Source: Streptomyces antioxidans
Lineage (GTDB): Bacteria; Actinomycetota; Actinomycetes; Streptomycetales; Streptomycetaceae
Length of the DNA: 64,000 bases
Assembly (NCBI RefSeq): GCF_000968685.2
Contig: NZ_LAKD02000049.1
Location: forward strand, 186,001-250,000
Direction of reading: 5' to 3'
Both the position numbers and the translations under genes were made by a program. The notes beneath the pieces were generated by a model. It saw nothing but the letters and a program-made list of their open reading frames with translations, was not told the origin of the DNA and ran no database searches. Of the stretch, positions 16,790 to 25,862 are shown piece after piece; position 1 is the first letter of the stretch, and each line of letters opens with the position of its first letter.

Positions 16790-17179
16790 TCAGGGGGTGC
16801 GCTTCTCTAGGCGAGTGCCCTGGCGGAGGGTGATCGTCATCAGGTCGCTCGGGGCGTCCAGCCGCAGGCGGTGCCAGCGGCCGCGGGGGACGATCACGGC
16901 GTGCCCCGCCGGGAGCCGCACCATCTCTTCGGCGTCGTCGGGGTCGGTGGGGCGGAAGTACAGGCGCACGCCGCCGGTCAGGCAGCAGACCGCCTCCTCG
17001 GCCTCGGGGTGCTGCTCCCAGTGGTCGGCGTGGACGTCCGCGTCGGTCTCGACGTGGAACGTCGCGACCTGCCAGGCGCCGGAGTCGCTTGACGTCATCT
17101 GCCGTTCCGCGGCGCGGACTTCACCGTCCAGGTGGATGTGCAGCGCCGAGGAGAACAGGTCGATGGGGTGGGTGGTCAT
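16790..17179 (-). CDS. Small cupin-domain protein
   Basis: 129 residues forming one cupin barrel. Metal-site motif 1 is HADHWEQHPEAEEAVCCLTG (variant HxxH...E), and motif 2 is PAGHAVIVPRGRWHRL with a His. The ATG at 17179 overlaps the stop of the MFS gene (ATGA), so it is the downstream partner of the transporter. Function unknown; such proteins often bind or modify the substrate of the linked pump. Confidence 0.82.
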   Translation of the reverse strand: MTTHPIDLFSSALHIHLDGEVRAAERQMTSSDSGAWQVATFHVETDADVHADHWEQHPEAEEAVCCLTGGVRLYFRPTDPDDAEEMVRLPAGHAVIVPRGRWHRLRLDAPSDLMTITLRQGTRLEKRTP

Positions 17180-18654
17180 GACGCGGTTCCTTCCAGTTGG
17201 GGGTCCGTGGAGGTGGTGGGGCGCGGCTCGGGCTGGGTGGCCCGGTGGCGGGGGAGGGCGACGATCGCCACGGCCGCCGCGAGGACGAAGAGGGCGGCGG
17301 TGACGGCCAGCCCCAGGGCGTAGCCGTCGCCCAGCGCGGCGGGGTCGGTGGCCGTGCCGGTGCGGTGGGCCGCGACGGTGGCCAGGGCCGCCAGGCCGAT
17401 GCAGCCGCCGAGTTGGCGTGAGCTGTTGAGGACGCCGGAGGCCATCCCGGCCTCGTGGGGTGCGACTCCGGTGGTCGCGGCGGCGGCGACCGGGGCCAGC
17501 ACCAGTCCGGCGCCGACGCTGGTGAGGAGCGACGGGCCGAGGACATCCGTAAGGAAGCCTCCGTCGGGGCTGATGAGGGCGAACCAGGCCAGCCCCGCCG
17601 CGGCCAGCAGGGCGCCGGGCACCAGGGACGCGCGGGGGGAGCGGGCCGCGGTGATACGGGTCGCGACGGCCGTGCCCGCCACCAGGCCCACGGAGAAGGG
17701 CAGGAATCCGGTGCCCGTCGCGGCGGCGCTCATGCCGAGGACCTGCTGCATATACAGGGAGACGAAGTAGAACGCGGTGAACTGCCCGGCCGCCGCCAGG
17801 AACACCAGCACGTTCGCGCCCGCGACCCAGCGGCTGCGCAGCAGGGCCAGCCGCAACAGGGGCGCGGGCGCCCGCGATTCGACGAAGGCGAAGGCGGTCA
17901 GGGACACGGCCGCGGCGAAGAGCGTGCCCAGGGTGGCGGGGGAGCCCCAGCCGTGGGTGTCGGTGCGGACGACGCCGAGCACCAGGAGTCCGATTCCGCC
18001 GGTGGCAAGGACCGCGCCGAGCACGTCCGGCTTCTCTCGCCGGGCGGGCCGTCCCTCGGCGGGTACGGCGGCGATCAGCGCGAGCGCCGCCGCCACGATG
18101 GGCAGGTTGATCAGCATCACCCAGCGCCAGCCCGCGTACTCGGTGAGCAGACCGCCCGCCAGCACCCCCAACGCGCCGCCCGCGGCGTTCGTGGCGCTCC
18201 ACACGCCGAGCGCCCGGACCCGGCGTGGGCCCTCGGTGAAGGTGGTGGTCAGCAGCGCCAGCGCGGCCGGGGCGGCCGCGGCGGCGCCCAGGCCCTGTCC
18301 GGCGCGGGCGGCGATCAACTGCCAGGGAGCCTGGGCCAGTCCGCCCGCCAGCGAGCACAGCCCGAAGACGCCCAGGCCCAGCAGGAGCAGCCGGCGCCGG
18401 CCGTAGAGGTCGCAGGTCCGGCCGCCCAGCAGCAGGAAGCCGCCGAAGGTGAGCGCGTAGACATGCACGACCCACGACAGGTCGAGCGGTGCGAAGCCCA
18501 GATCGGCCCGGATCGCCGAGAGCGCGACGTTCACCACCGCCATGTCCAGCGCGACGACGAATTGCGTGACGGCCGCGGCGGCCAGCACCACACCGGGGCG
18601 GGGCCGTGGGGGGTGTGGGCCCGCCACTGGGTCCACGATTTGGTTTCTATACAT
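17176..18654 (-). CDS. MFS drug exporter (DHA2/EmrB type)
   Basis: About 492 residues with 14 hydrophobic segments. Motif A appears as GGRTCDLYGRRRLLLLGLG and motif C-like glycines as GGALGVLAGGLLTEYAGWRW. The start at ATG 18654 is tentative because it lies inside a palindromic region and lacks a near Shine-Dalgarno sequence; a GTG at 18636 is the alternative. It is divergent from a TetR gene 57 bases away, the classic drug-pump arrangement, and is translationally coupled to the cupin gene. Confidence 0.85.
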   Translation of the reverse strand: MYRNQIVDPVAGPHPPRPRPGVVLAAAAVTQFVVALDMAVVNVALSAIRADLGFAPLDLSWVVHVYALTFGGFLLLGGRTCDLYGRRRLLLLGLGVFGLCSLAGGLAQAPWQLIAARAGQGLGAAAAAPAALALLTTTFTEGPRRVRALGVWSATNAAGGALGVLAGGLLTEYAGWRWVMLINLPIVAAALALIAAVPAEGRPARREKPDVLGAVLATGGIGLLVLGVVRTDTHGWGSPATLGTLFAAAVSLTAFAFVESRAPAPLLRLALLRSRWVAGANVLVFLAAAGQFTAFYFVSLYMQQVLGMSAAATGTGFLPFSVGLVAGTAVATRITAARSPRASLVPGALLAAAGLAWFALISPDGGFLTDVLGPSLLTSVGAGLVLAPVAAAATTGVAPHEAGMASGVLNSSRQLGGCIGLAALATVAAHRTGTATDPAALGDGYALGLAVTAALFVLAAAVAIVALPRHRATQPEPRPTTSTDPQLEGTAS

Positions 18655-18662
18655 GTAAGAAA
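18643..18662. promoter_or_regulatory. Candidate TetR operator
   Basis: An A/T-rich near-palindrome centred on TACATGTA and flanked by TTTCT and AGAAA, with the two symmetry axes one base apart. It lies between the divergent MFS and tetR genes and covers the assumed MFS start codon. Confidence 0.35.
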
Positions 18663-18711
18663 AATAGCGGAAGCTCCTTGCCGATGTCGAGACCTGGTGG
18701 ATGATGAGGCC

Positions 18712-19377
18712 ATGTCGCACTCCTCAGCGCCGCGCAAGACACCCGGCCGACCTGCCCGTATCTCCCGGGAAGACATCATCGGGACGGCCCGCCGGATCGT
18801 GACCGAGGAGGGCGCGGACCGGCTGACCATGCGGCGGCTCGCCCAGGAGGTCGGCAGTACGCCGATGGCGCTCTACCACCACGTCCGCGGCAAGGAGGAA
18901 CTGCTCCTCCTGCTGCTGAACGACTACGCCGAGCGGACGCTGCACCGGCCCGCGCTGCCCGACCAGCCGCGCGAACGGGTCGTCGTCGCCGCTGCCGCGA
19001 TCCACGATGTGCTGGCGGCCTGTCCCTGGATCGTGGAGGTGCTGACCGCCGATGACCTGATGTCCACCACCGCCCTGTGGTTCGTCGAACAGATCGTGGA
19101 CAACCTGGTCGAGTGCGGGCTGACGCCCGAGCGGGCCGTGCACGGCTACCGCGCGATCTGGTACTACACCGCCGGGGAGATCCTGGTCCGGGCGACAGCG
19201 GCCCGGCGGCGCGCGACGGACGACCAGCCGACCTACCGGGAACGGGTCTTCGCGGATCTCGACCCCGGCGAGCTCCCGCGCCTGGCGCGGCTGTCGGGCC
19301 GCTGGGCCGAGCTGACCGCCGAGGACACCTACCGGGACGGGCTCCGCGCCCTGGTGGACGGCCTGTTGGCCAGCTGA
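18712..19377 (+). CDS. TetR-family regulator
   Basis: 221 residues. The N-terminal helix-turn-helix reads ADRLTMRRLAQEVGSTPMAL followed by YHHVRGKEELLLLL, the standard TetR pattern. The C-terminal part resembles the TetR_C drug-binding domain (WFVEQIVDNLVECGLTPERA). It is divergent from the MFS pump and probably represses it, with the ligand unknown. Confidence 0.9.
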   Translation: MSHSSAPRKTPGRPARISREDIIGTARRIVTEEGADRLTMRRLAQEVGSTPMALYHHVRGKEELLLLLLNDYAERTLHRPALPDQPRERVVVAAAAIHDVLAACPWIVEVLTADDLMSTTALWFVEQIVDNLVECGLTPERAVHGYRAIWYYTAGEILVRATAARRRATDDQPTYRERVFADLDPGELPRLARLSGRWAELTAEDTYRDGLRALVDGLLAS

Positions 19378-19485
19378 CCGCCGGGTGCACGGGCCCGCCG
19401 GAGGTGGTGTGGCGGGGGCCGCTGTCGGACCCGTGAGCGATGATCCCTCCATGGCGTGTGCGACGGGGGAGACGGGGGAGGGCCG

Positions 19486-21495
19486 ATGACGGACGGTGCC
19501 TGGGCGGCGGTGGACGACCAGCGCGTGGTGCCCGCGCTCGGCGGGCTCATCGAGGGCATGGGGATGTGGCGGACCGGGACGCTGGCCTGCATGGACCGTA
19601 CGGGCCGGTTCCTGACCGGGGCGTGGGATCCGCCCCGCCCCGGGGGCGAGGACGGACCCGGGGGCGAGGACGGACCCGGGATCGCCGGGGAAGGGTCCTG
19701 GGTGCGGTTCATCGGGCGGATCGGGGCCGTCGCGCTCCGGGCCGCCGTCGCGTCCACCCGCCCCGAGCGGCGCGAGCGGCAGCTGGCGCTGCTGGAGATG
19801 TGGGCGGAGAGCCCGTTCGCCGATCCGGTCGCCCGGCTGCGCACCGGGATCGTGGTCACCGAGCGGTCGGCGGTGCGCGACGGGCGCGGGGCGGCCGTCA
19901 GCGTCGGGTGGAGCCGTGAGGGGCGGCGCCGGTTCGTCGAGCTGCGGACGGGGGACGCGGAGCCGCCCAGCCTGGGGGAGATCGAAGAGGTGGGGGAGGT
20001 GCCGCGCGGCTGGGGGAGCCCCGAACAGCTGCGGCGGCTGGTGGCGCTGGTCCGCGAGCGGGGCCCGGCCCCGTGGGACCAGGAGGCCGTCGCCCTGCTG
20101 CGGGAGCGCACCGGCATGGGGCGCCCCGCCGCGTCCCTCGCGCTCGCCGGGCTCCTTGAGCGGATGTACGTCCCGTTCCTGGACGCCGACGAGCGGGCGA
20201 CGCTGCGGCTGAAGGCGGCCGAGGCCGAGGACGGCGCGTCCGAACTGGCCCGGCTGACCGCGCCGGAGCGGCTGGACCTGCTCGCGGACGTGCTGCCCGA
20301 GGACCCGGCCGGGCTGTGGGAGCCGGACGGGATGCGCGGGGTGGCGGAGCGGCTCGCCGACGCGTGGCAGGCGCGGCGCGGCCAGCGGGCCGTGGTGCCC
20401 GAGCGCACCCTCAAGGCGGTCGTGGAGCTGCGGTTGCCGCGCCTCTCGGCGGCCGAGTTCTGCGCGGCGTTCACCAACCCCGCCGCCGAACCCGGGCTCA
20501 GCGCGCCCCTCGACACCTGGATCATGAACAGCGAGCACGGCCCGCTGGTCACCGACGCCCGGTGGGACATCATGCGGTTCGAGGACCGTCTGCACTCCCT
20601 CGTGCCGCACCTGGCCCTGGTCTACGGCGAGCTCCCCGCCGGTGACCCGGTCCGCGAGGGGCTGCCGGGACTGGTACGGCTGCTCCTCGAGCGGCTGGAC
20701 CACCCGGGGCTGCTCCTGGGCGCCGGGCGCCCCGCCGGTCCGGAGCGTACGGTCGCCGAGCTCCAGGAGCGGTTCGGGTTCCGGCCGTATGCGGGCCCCG
20801 AGCGGCTGGACGTGGCGAGCATCGACGACGGGCTCACCGTCATCACCGACGGCGCGGTGGACCGCAGGGGCCACCGCTCCCCGCCCAGGGTGCACTTCCG
20901 CCCCGCGTTCTACGGCGACGACGAGCGCTCCCGGGCCCTCGCGGCCCTCGCCTCCGGCTCCGGCTCCGGCCGGGAGGATCTGCCCTTGGTCGAGTGGGTG
21001 CGCGGCCCGGTCTGCGCGCGCATCGTCGAGCGGGTCGAGAGCGGGTCGCTGCCGGCCGGGGCGTACGAGTCCAACCCGGCGGCCTCCGCGCCCGACCTGG
21101 TGGCCCGGGTCGCCGACGCGCTCGGCCTCGATGAGGACGCGGCGGCGCTCCACCTCCAGCTGCTGGCCCTGCCCGCGCCGACCGACCGCAACGTCCGCAC
21201 CTGGAACGGGTGGCGGACCGCCCGGCACCAGAAGGCCGCCGCCACGTTGGTCGAGCGCGGCCTCGTCATCGAGGACAAGCGCCCCCGGGCGGGCCGTCAG
21301 CTCTTCCTGCCCGGCGAGTGGATCCACGCCAAGAAGCCGTACCAGCCCATGGAGGCGTGGAAGGCGGAGCTGATCGGGCTGCGCCGTTCCTACAACCGTC
21401 GGCTGGAGAATCCGCTCCCGCTGCCCACCCGCACCCTGCCCGAACTGTTCGCCCACGCCTGGTCGCTGGTGGAGAAGGGCGAGGGGCCGGTTTGA
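19486..21495 (+). CDS. Large conserved hypothetical protein
   Basis: 669 residues without signal peptide or membrane segment. GGGGAGGG stands just before the ATG at 19486. It is rich in charged helices. A short GGEDGP duplication occurs at residues 53-64. The C-terminal region (TWNGWRTARHQKAAATLVER then RQLFLPGEWIHAKKPYQPME) recalls the end of DUF4132/MolR-type Streptomyces proteins, but no catalytic motif was recognised. It stands alone between tetR and the GH3 operon. Function not assigned. Confidence 0.7.
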   Translation: MTDGAWAAVDDQRVVPALGGLIEGMGMWRTGTLACMDRTGRFLTGAWDPPRPGGEDGPGGEDGPGIAGEGSWVRFIGRIGAVALRAAVASTRPERRERQLALLEMWAESPFADPVARLRTGIVVTERSAVRDGRGAAVSVGWSREGRRRFVELRTGDAEPPSLGEIEEVGEVPRGWGSPEQLRRLVALVRERGPAPWDQEAVALLRERTGMGRPAASLALAGLLERMYVPFLDADERATLRLKAAEAEDGASELARLTAPERLDLLADVLPEDPAGLWEPDGMRGVAERLADAWQARRGQRAVVPERTLKAVVELRLPRLSAAEFCAAFTNPAAEPGLSAPLDTWIMNSEHGPLVTDARWDIMRFEDRLHSLVPHLALVYGELPAGDPVREGLPGLVRLLLERLDHPGLLLGAGRPAGPERTVAELQERFGFRPYAGPERLDVASIDDGLTVITDGAVDRRGHRSPPRVHFRPAFYGDDERSRALAALASGSGSGREDLPLVEWVRGPVCARIVERVESGSLPAGAYESNPAASAPDLVARVADALGLDEDAAALHLQLLALPAPTDRNVRTWNGWRTARHQKAAATLVERGLVIEDKRPRAGRQLFLPGEWIHAKKPYQPMEAWKAELIGLRRSYNRRLENPLPLPTRTLPELFAHAWSLVEKGEGPV

Positions 21496-21523
21496 ACCGC
21501 CCCCCAGCGCATCCCCGGGGCGC

Positions 21524-23938
21524 CTACTTCACCCGCACCTCGCACACCATCCGCCGCCGGTGGTCCACCGTGCGCTCCGGCCCGGTCAGCGTCAGCGGCA
21601 CGGTGTGCCGCACGTCGGACTCGGCGCTGGAGGAGGCCAGCCGCAGCTCCAGGGCGCCCGGATCCACCACCCGTCTGCCATCGGCGCCCAGCGGATACGA
21701 GGCGAGGTCGGCGTGGAAGGCGAAGTGGACCTCGGCGGACTCGCCCGGCCGCAGCGGCACCCGTGCGTAGCCGGTCAGCCGGGACACCGGCCGGGCGGTA
21801 CGGGCCACCGGATCGTGGAGGTAGAGCTGGACGACCTCCGTCCCGGCCCGGTCACCGGTGTTGCGCACGGTCAGCCGGACCGTGGTCTCCCCGTCGGTCG
21901 GCACCTCGGCCGCGTCGGCCTCCGGGCGCTCCCAGGCGAACGAGGTGTAGGACAGCCCATGGCCGAACGGGAACAGCGGGGTCGGGTCGCTCGAGCTGGC
22001 GTCGCCGCCCAGCCCGAGCGGCGGCTGGGCATACGTCCAGGGCTGGCCGCCGGGCCCGTACGGGACGCTCACCGGCAGCCGGCCCGAGGGGTTGACGCGC
22101 CCGCTGAGCACCCCGGCGACCGCCGGGCCGCCCTCCTCCCCGGGGAAGAACGTCTGCACGGCGGCGGCCAGCAGGCGCGACCAGCGGCCGAGGGCGTACG
22201 GCCGCCCGGTGAACAGCACCAGCACCACGGGGGTGCCGGTGGCCACCAGGGCGTCGAGCAACGCCCCCTGCTCACCGGGGAGTTCGAGGTCGGCGGCGTC
22301 ACAGCCCTCGCCCGAGGTGCCCCGGCCGAACAGGCCCGAGCGGTCGCCCAGCACCGCGACGCACACATCCGCGTCCGCCGCCGTACGCGCCGCCCGCGCC
22401 AGTCGGCTCTCGGCGGACCCGGCGGACCCGGTGGATGTGGCCGGGCCGGGCGCGGCGCACCCCTCGGCATGGGTGATCCGTGCACCGGGCAGCTCGGCGC
22501 GCAGCGCGGCGAGGAGCGTCGGCACCTCGATGCCCAGGGGCAGTTCGGGGTGGTCCACCCCGACGTGGCGGGGGAAGGTGTAGCAGCCGAGCATGGCGGC
22601 CGGGTCGTCGGCGAGCGGGCCGACCACCGCGATCCGGGCGTCCGGCGCGAGCGGCAGCACATCGCCGTCGTCGGCGAGCAGTACCACCGACTCCTCGGCC
22701 AGCTCCCGCGCGAGGGCCCGCATCTCCGGTGGGTCGAGATCGACGGGGTCTGCGGAGCCCACGGCCTCCACGGAGCCCACGGCCTCCACGGAGCCCACGG
22801 CCCCCACGGAGTCCGCCGCTCCCGCGAGCGCCGACGGCACCGGCGACCAGTCCGCGTCCAGCAGCCCCAGCTCGCACTTCTGCCGCAGCACCCGCAGCGC
22901 CGCCCGGTCCACCAGCGCCCCGTCCACCTCCCCGGCCCGTACCGCCTCCCGCAGCGGGGTGCCGAAGCAGCGCACCGCGGGCAGCTCCACGTCCACACCG
23001 GCCGCCAGGGCGAGCCCGGCCGCGCCGCCCCGGGTGGCGGCCACCCGGTGGGCCAGCTCCAGGAAGGACACCCCGAAGTAGTCGGCGACGACGGTGCCGG
23101 TGAAGCCCCAGGTGTCGCGGAGCAGTTCGGTCAGCAGCCAGGGATTTGCGGCCGAGGGCACACCGTCGAGATCGTTGTAGGAGTGCATGACCGACCGCGC
23201 GCCGCCGTCCCGCACCGCGAGCTCGAAGGGCGGCAGGATGACATCGGCGAGTTCCCGTGGCCCGATGGAGACCGGTGCGTGGTTGCGGCCGCCCCGGGAG
23301 GCGGCGTAGCCCGCGAAGTGCTTGAGGGTGGCGACGATCCCGGCGGACTCCAGCCCGCGGACGTACGCGGTGCCGATGGTCGCGACGAGGTACGGGTCCT
23401 CGCCGATGGACTCCTCGGTACGGCCCCAGCGCGCGTCCCGCACCACGTCCAGCACCGGGGCCAGACCCTGGTGGATACCGGCCGACCGCAGCGAACCGCC
23501 GATCAGCTCGGCCGCCCGCCCCACCAGCGCGGGATCGAAGGACGCGCCCCAGGCGAGCGGGGTGGGGAAGACGGTGGCGCGCCAGGCGAAGAAGCCGGTC
23601 AGACACTCCTCGTGGGCCAGCGCCGGGATTCCGAAGCGGTTCCCGGCGGCGATCCGGGCCTGGAGGCGGGCCAGCGCGGCGGCGGCCTCGGCCGGTTCGA
23701 CGGGGGAGGTGCCGAAGGGGCGGGTCAGTTGGCCGATGCCGTATGGGAGGAGGCCGTCGAGGTCCACGGCCTCGGACACCTCGTGCTGGAGCGGGGCGAC
23801 GTCCCCACCCTCCTCGGCCTCGGATCCCGGCCATACGCCGACGAGTTGGGCCAGCTTCTCCTCCAGCGTCATCGAGGAGAGCAGGGCCGCCGCGCGGTCC
23901 TCGGCGGAGAGGGAGGTGTCCTGCCAGGGCTGAGGCAT
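21524..23938 (-). CDS. Glycoside hydrolase family 3 beta-glucosidase/beta-xylosidase
   Basis: 804 residues. The GH3 N-terminal barrel has TLEEKLAQLVG, substrate-binding KHFAGYAASRGGRNHAPVSI and the nucleophile Asp in GTVVADYFGV (about residue 287). The GH3 C-terminal sandwich and a fibronectin-III-like C-terminus (TEVVQLYLHDPVARTARPVS) follow. There is no signal peptide, so it is probably cytoplasmic and cleaves imported oligosaccharides. A linker of VGSVEA repeats, coded by 18-base repeats at 22755-22812, interrupts the region before the C-terminal domain. It lies 65 bases after the permease gene and is probably the last gene of the operon that starts with the binding protein at 27169. Confidence 0.9.
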   Translation of the reverse strand: MPQPWQDTSLSAEDRAAALLSSMTLEEKLAQLVGVWPGSEAEEGGDVAPLQHEVSEAVDLDGLLPYGIGQLTRPFGTSPVEPAEAAAALARLQARIAAGNRFGIPALAHEECLTGFFAWRATVFPTPLAWGASFDPALVGRAAELIGGSLRSAGIHQGLAPVLDVVRDARWGRTEESIGEDPYLVATIGTAYVRGLESAGIVATLKHFAGYAASRGGRNHAPVSIGPRELADVILPPFELAVRDGGARSVMHSYNDLDGVPSAANPWLLTELLRDTWGFTGTVVADYFGVSFLELAHRVAATRGGAAGLALAAGVDVELPAVRCFGTPLREAVRAGEVDGALVDRAALRVLRQKCELGLLDADWSPVPSALAGAADSVGAVGSVEAVGSVEAVGSADPVDLDPPEMRALARELAEESVVLLADDGDVLPLAPDARIAVVGPLADDPAAMLGCYTFPRHVGVDHPELPLGIEVPTLLAALRAELPGARITHAEGCAAPGPATSTGSAGSAESRLARAARTAADADVCVAVLGDRSGLFGRGTSGEGCDAADLELPGEQGALLDALVATGTPVVLVLFTGRPYALGRWSRLLAAAVQTFFPGEEGGPAVAGVLSGRVNPSGRLPVSVPYGPGGQPWTYAQPPLGLGGDASSSDPTPLFPFGHGLSYTSFAWERPEADAAEVPTDGETTVRLTVRNTGDRAGTEVVQLYLHDPVARTARPVSRLTGYARVPLRPGESAEVHFAFHADLASYPLGADGRRVVDPGALELRLASSSAESDVRHTVPLTLTGPERTVDHRRRMVCEVRVK

Positions 23939-24003
23939 GAAGCTCCTTGTCGGGGGGAGGACGGCGGGGGCGGGAGAACGGCCGGGCGGGCCACCGGTGG
24001 GGC

Positions 24004-24921
24004 CTATTTGCCGCCCACGCCCATCAGCCCACTGATCAGCTGACGGCGGGCGAAGAGATAGACCAGGAAGATCGGGACGATGGAGAGCACCACGGCGGTG
24101 AGCAGCGCCGGGGTGTCCACCCGGAACTCGCCCACGTAGTCGTACAGCCCCAGGGTCAGCAGCCGGTTGCCCTTGGACTGGGTGAGCAGCAGCGGGAAGA
24201 GGAAGCCGTTCCAGGCGTGCAGGGCCGACATCACCCCGACCGTGGAGATTGCGGACCGCGACAGCGGCACCACGAGCTGGAGCAGCACCCGGGTCGGGCT
24301 CGCCCCGTCCAGTGCCATCGACTCGTACAGCTCCTCGTCGATGTCGCGCATCGTGCCGACCAGGACCAGCACGCTGACCGGGAGGGAGAACGCGGCCGTC
24401 GGCAGGATCACCGCGAGCAGGGTGTCGTACAGCTGGAGCTTGGTGATGACCAGATAGACCGGGATCACCACCGCCTGGGAGGGGATCGCGAGACCCAGCA
24501 GGAAGATCTGGAAGATCCGGCGGGAGGCGCGGCCCCGGGCGCGGACGACGGTGTAGCCGACGGTCACCGACAGCGTGATCACGATCGCCGCGCACACGGC
24601 CGTGACCAGCGCGGTGTTGAGGAGGTAGGAGAGGAAGTCGGAGCGCAGCACCCGCCGGTAGTTGGTGAGCGTCGGATGGTCGGGCAGGGCCAGCGGGCCG
24701 TCGTCGATATAGCCGTCGCGGGTCTGGAAGGTGGTGGCCACCAGGACGTACAGCGGCAGTCCGACGATGCCGAGCCAGATCAGGGCGCCGAGCCCGGCCG
24801 GGTAGTTGGCGCGGGGCAGACCCCGGCGGCTGAGGCGGGGGCGAGGGGCCGCCGGGGTCTTCTTCGGCGTACGGACGCCGTTCGGGGGGTGGTTCTTGCG
24901 GTCGTGCAGGACCTCGGTCAC
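24004..24921 (-). CDS. ABC sugar transporter permease (MalG type)
   Basis: 305 residues with six hydrophobic helices. The EAA loop is ELYESMALDGASPTRVLLQL. The GTG at 24921 overlaps the TGA of the upstream permease (GTGA), which fixes the start. A basic leader of about 45 residues precedes the first helix (LGALIWLGIVGLPLYVLVA). It is part of the GH3-linked importer. Confidence 0.88.
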   Translation of the reverse strand: MTEVLHDRKNHPPNGVRTPKKTPAAPRPRLSRRGLPRANYPAGLGALIWLGIVGLPLYVLVATTFQTRDGYIDDGPLALPDHPTLTNYRRVLRSDFLSYLLNTALVTAVCAAIVITLSVTVGYTVVRARGRASRRIFQIFLLGLAIPSQAVVIPVYLVITKLQLYDTLLAVILPTAAFSLPVSVLVLVGTMRDIDEELYESMALDGASPTRVLLQLVVPLSRSAISTVGVMSALHAWNGFLFPLLLTQSKGNRLLTLGLYDYVGEFRVDTPALLTAVVLSIVPIFLVYLFARRQLISGLMGVGGK

Positions 24922-25862
24922 ATCCCCTCCCGGGTGCTGCGCATCGCGGCGAAGCCGGTGAGCCGCACCAGCAGCAGCGAGACGGTGGTGGCGACGAAGA
25001 CGAGGATGGTGGCGACCGCACTGGCGTAGCCGAGGTCGAACGCCTGGAAGCCGTTCTTGTACATCAGGTACGGCACGATCGTGGTGTCCGTGCCGGGACC
25101 GCCCTTGGTGAGGATCAGCACGGTGTCGAAGAAGGTCAGCGCGCCCACCACCATGATCACCGAGGAGGTGACGACGGTGTTGCGCAGCTGGGGCAGGGTG
25201 ATCGAGAAGAACTGCCGTACGGTCCCGGCGCCGTCGATCGCGGCCGCGTCGTAGAGCGAGCGCGGGATGGCGCGGGCACCGCCCTGGTAGATCAGCGTGT
25301 GCAGCGGGATGAACTGCCAGGCGGTGACGAAGAGGATCGCCCCGAAGGCGCCGTTGGAGCTGCCGAGCAGATCGCCGTCCGCGAAGCCCAGGGCGGGCCC
25401 GATGTCGGCGACCAGACCGAAGTTGGGGTCGAGCAGCGACTTCCAGACCAGCGCGAGCGCCACGGAGGAGCCGAGCAGCGGCAGGAAGAAGACGGCCGAC
25501 AGCACGGCACGGTTGCGCTGCCGCCCGGCGGCCCACACGCCCAGCAGCAGGGCGAGCGGGGTCTGGAACACCCAGGTCAGCACGGTCAGCACCAGGCTGA
25601 GCCGGATGGCCTGATGGGTCTCCGGGTCGTCCCAGAGCCGGGACCAGTTGCTCATCCCGGTCCAGCTCGGGGTGCCGATGCCGTCCCAGTCGGTGAAGGC
25701 GAGGGCGCCGACCAGGAGCATCGGCGCCACGGCGAAGAAGACGAAGAACAGCGCGCCGGGCAGGGCCCAGACGACGCCGGGCCGCCCGACCCCGGCCCGT
25801 CCGACGCTTCGGCGGGGCTGGCGCGCCGGGCGCCGCGCGCGGGTCGGCGCGGCGTCCGCCAT
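24918..25862 (-). CDS. ABC sugar transporter permease (MalF type)
   Basis: 314 residues. The first helix is VVWALPGALFFVFFAVAPML and the EAA loop SLYDAAAIDGAGTVRQFFSI. AAGGG lies six bases before the ATG at 25862, which overlaps the binding-protein stop as ATGA; a GTG three bases earlier is less well placed. It is a partner of the permease at 24004. Confidence 0.9.
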   Translation of the reverse strand: MADAAPTRARRPARQPRRSVGRAGVGRPGVVWALPGALFFVFFAVAPMLLVGALAFTDWDGIGTPSWTGMSNWSRLWDDPETHQAIRLSLVLTVLTWVFQTPLALLLGVWAAGRQRNRAVLSAVFFLPLLGSSVALALVWKSLLDPNFGLVADIGPALGFADGDLLGSSNGAFGAILFVTAWQFIPLHTLIYQGGARAIPRSLYDAAAIDGAGTVRQFFSITLPQLRNTVVTSSVIMVVGALTFFDTVLILTKGGPGTDTTIVPYLMYKNGFQAFDLGYASAVATILVFVATTVSLLLVRLTGFAAMRSTREGM

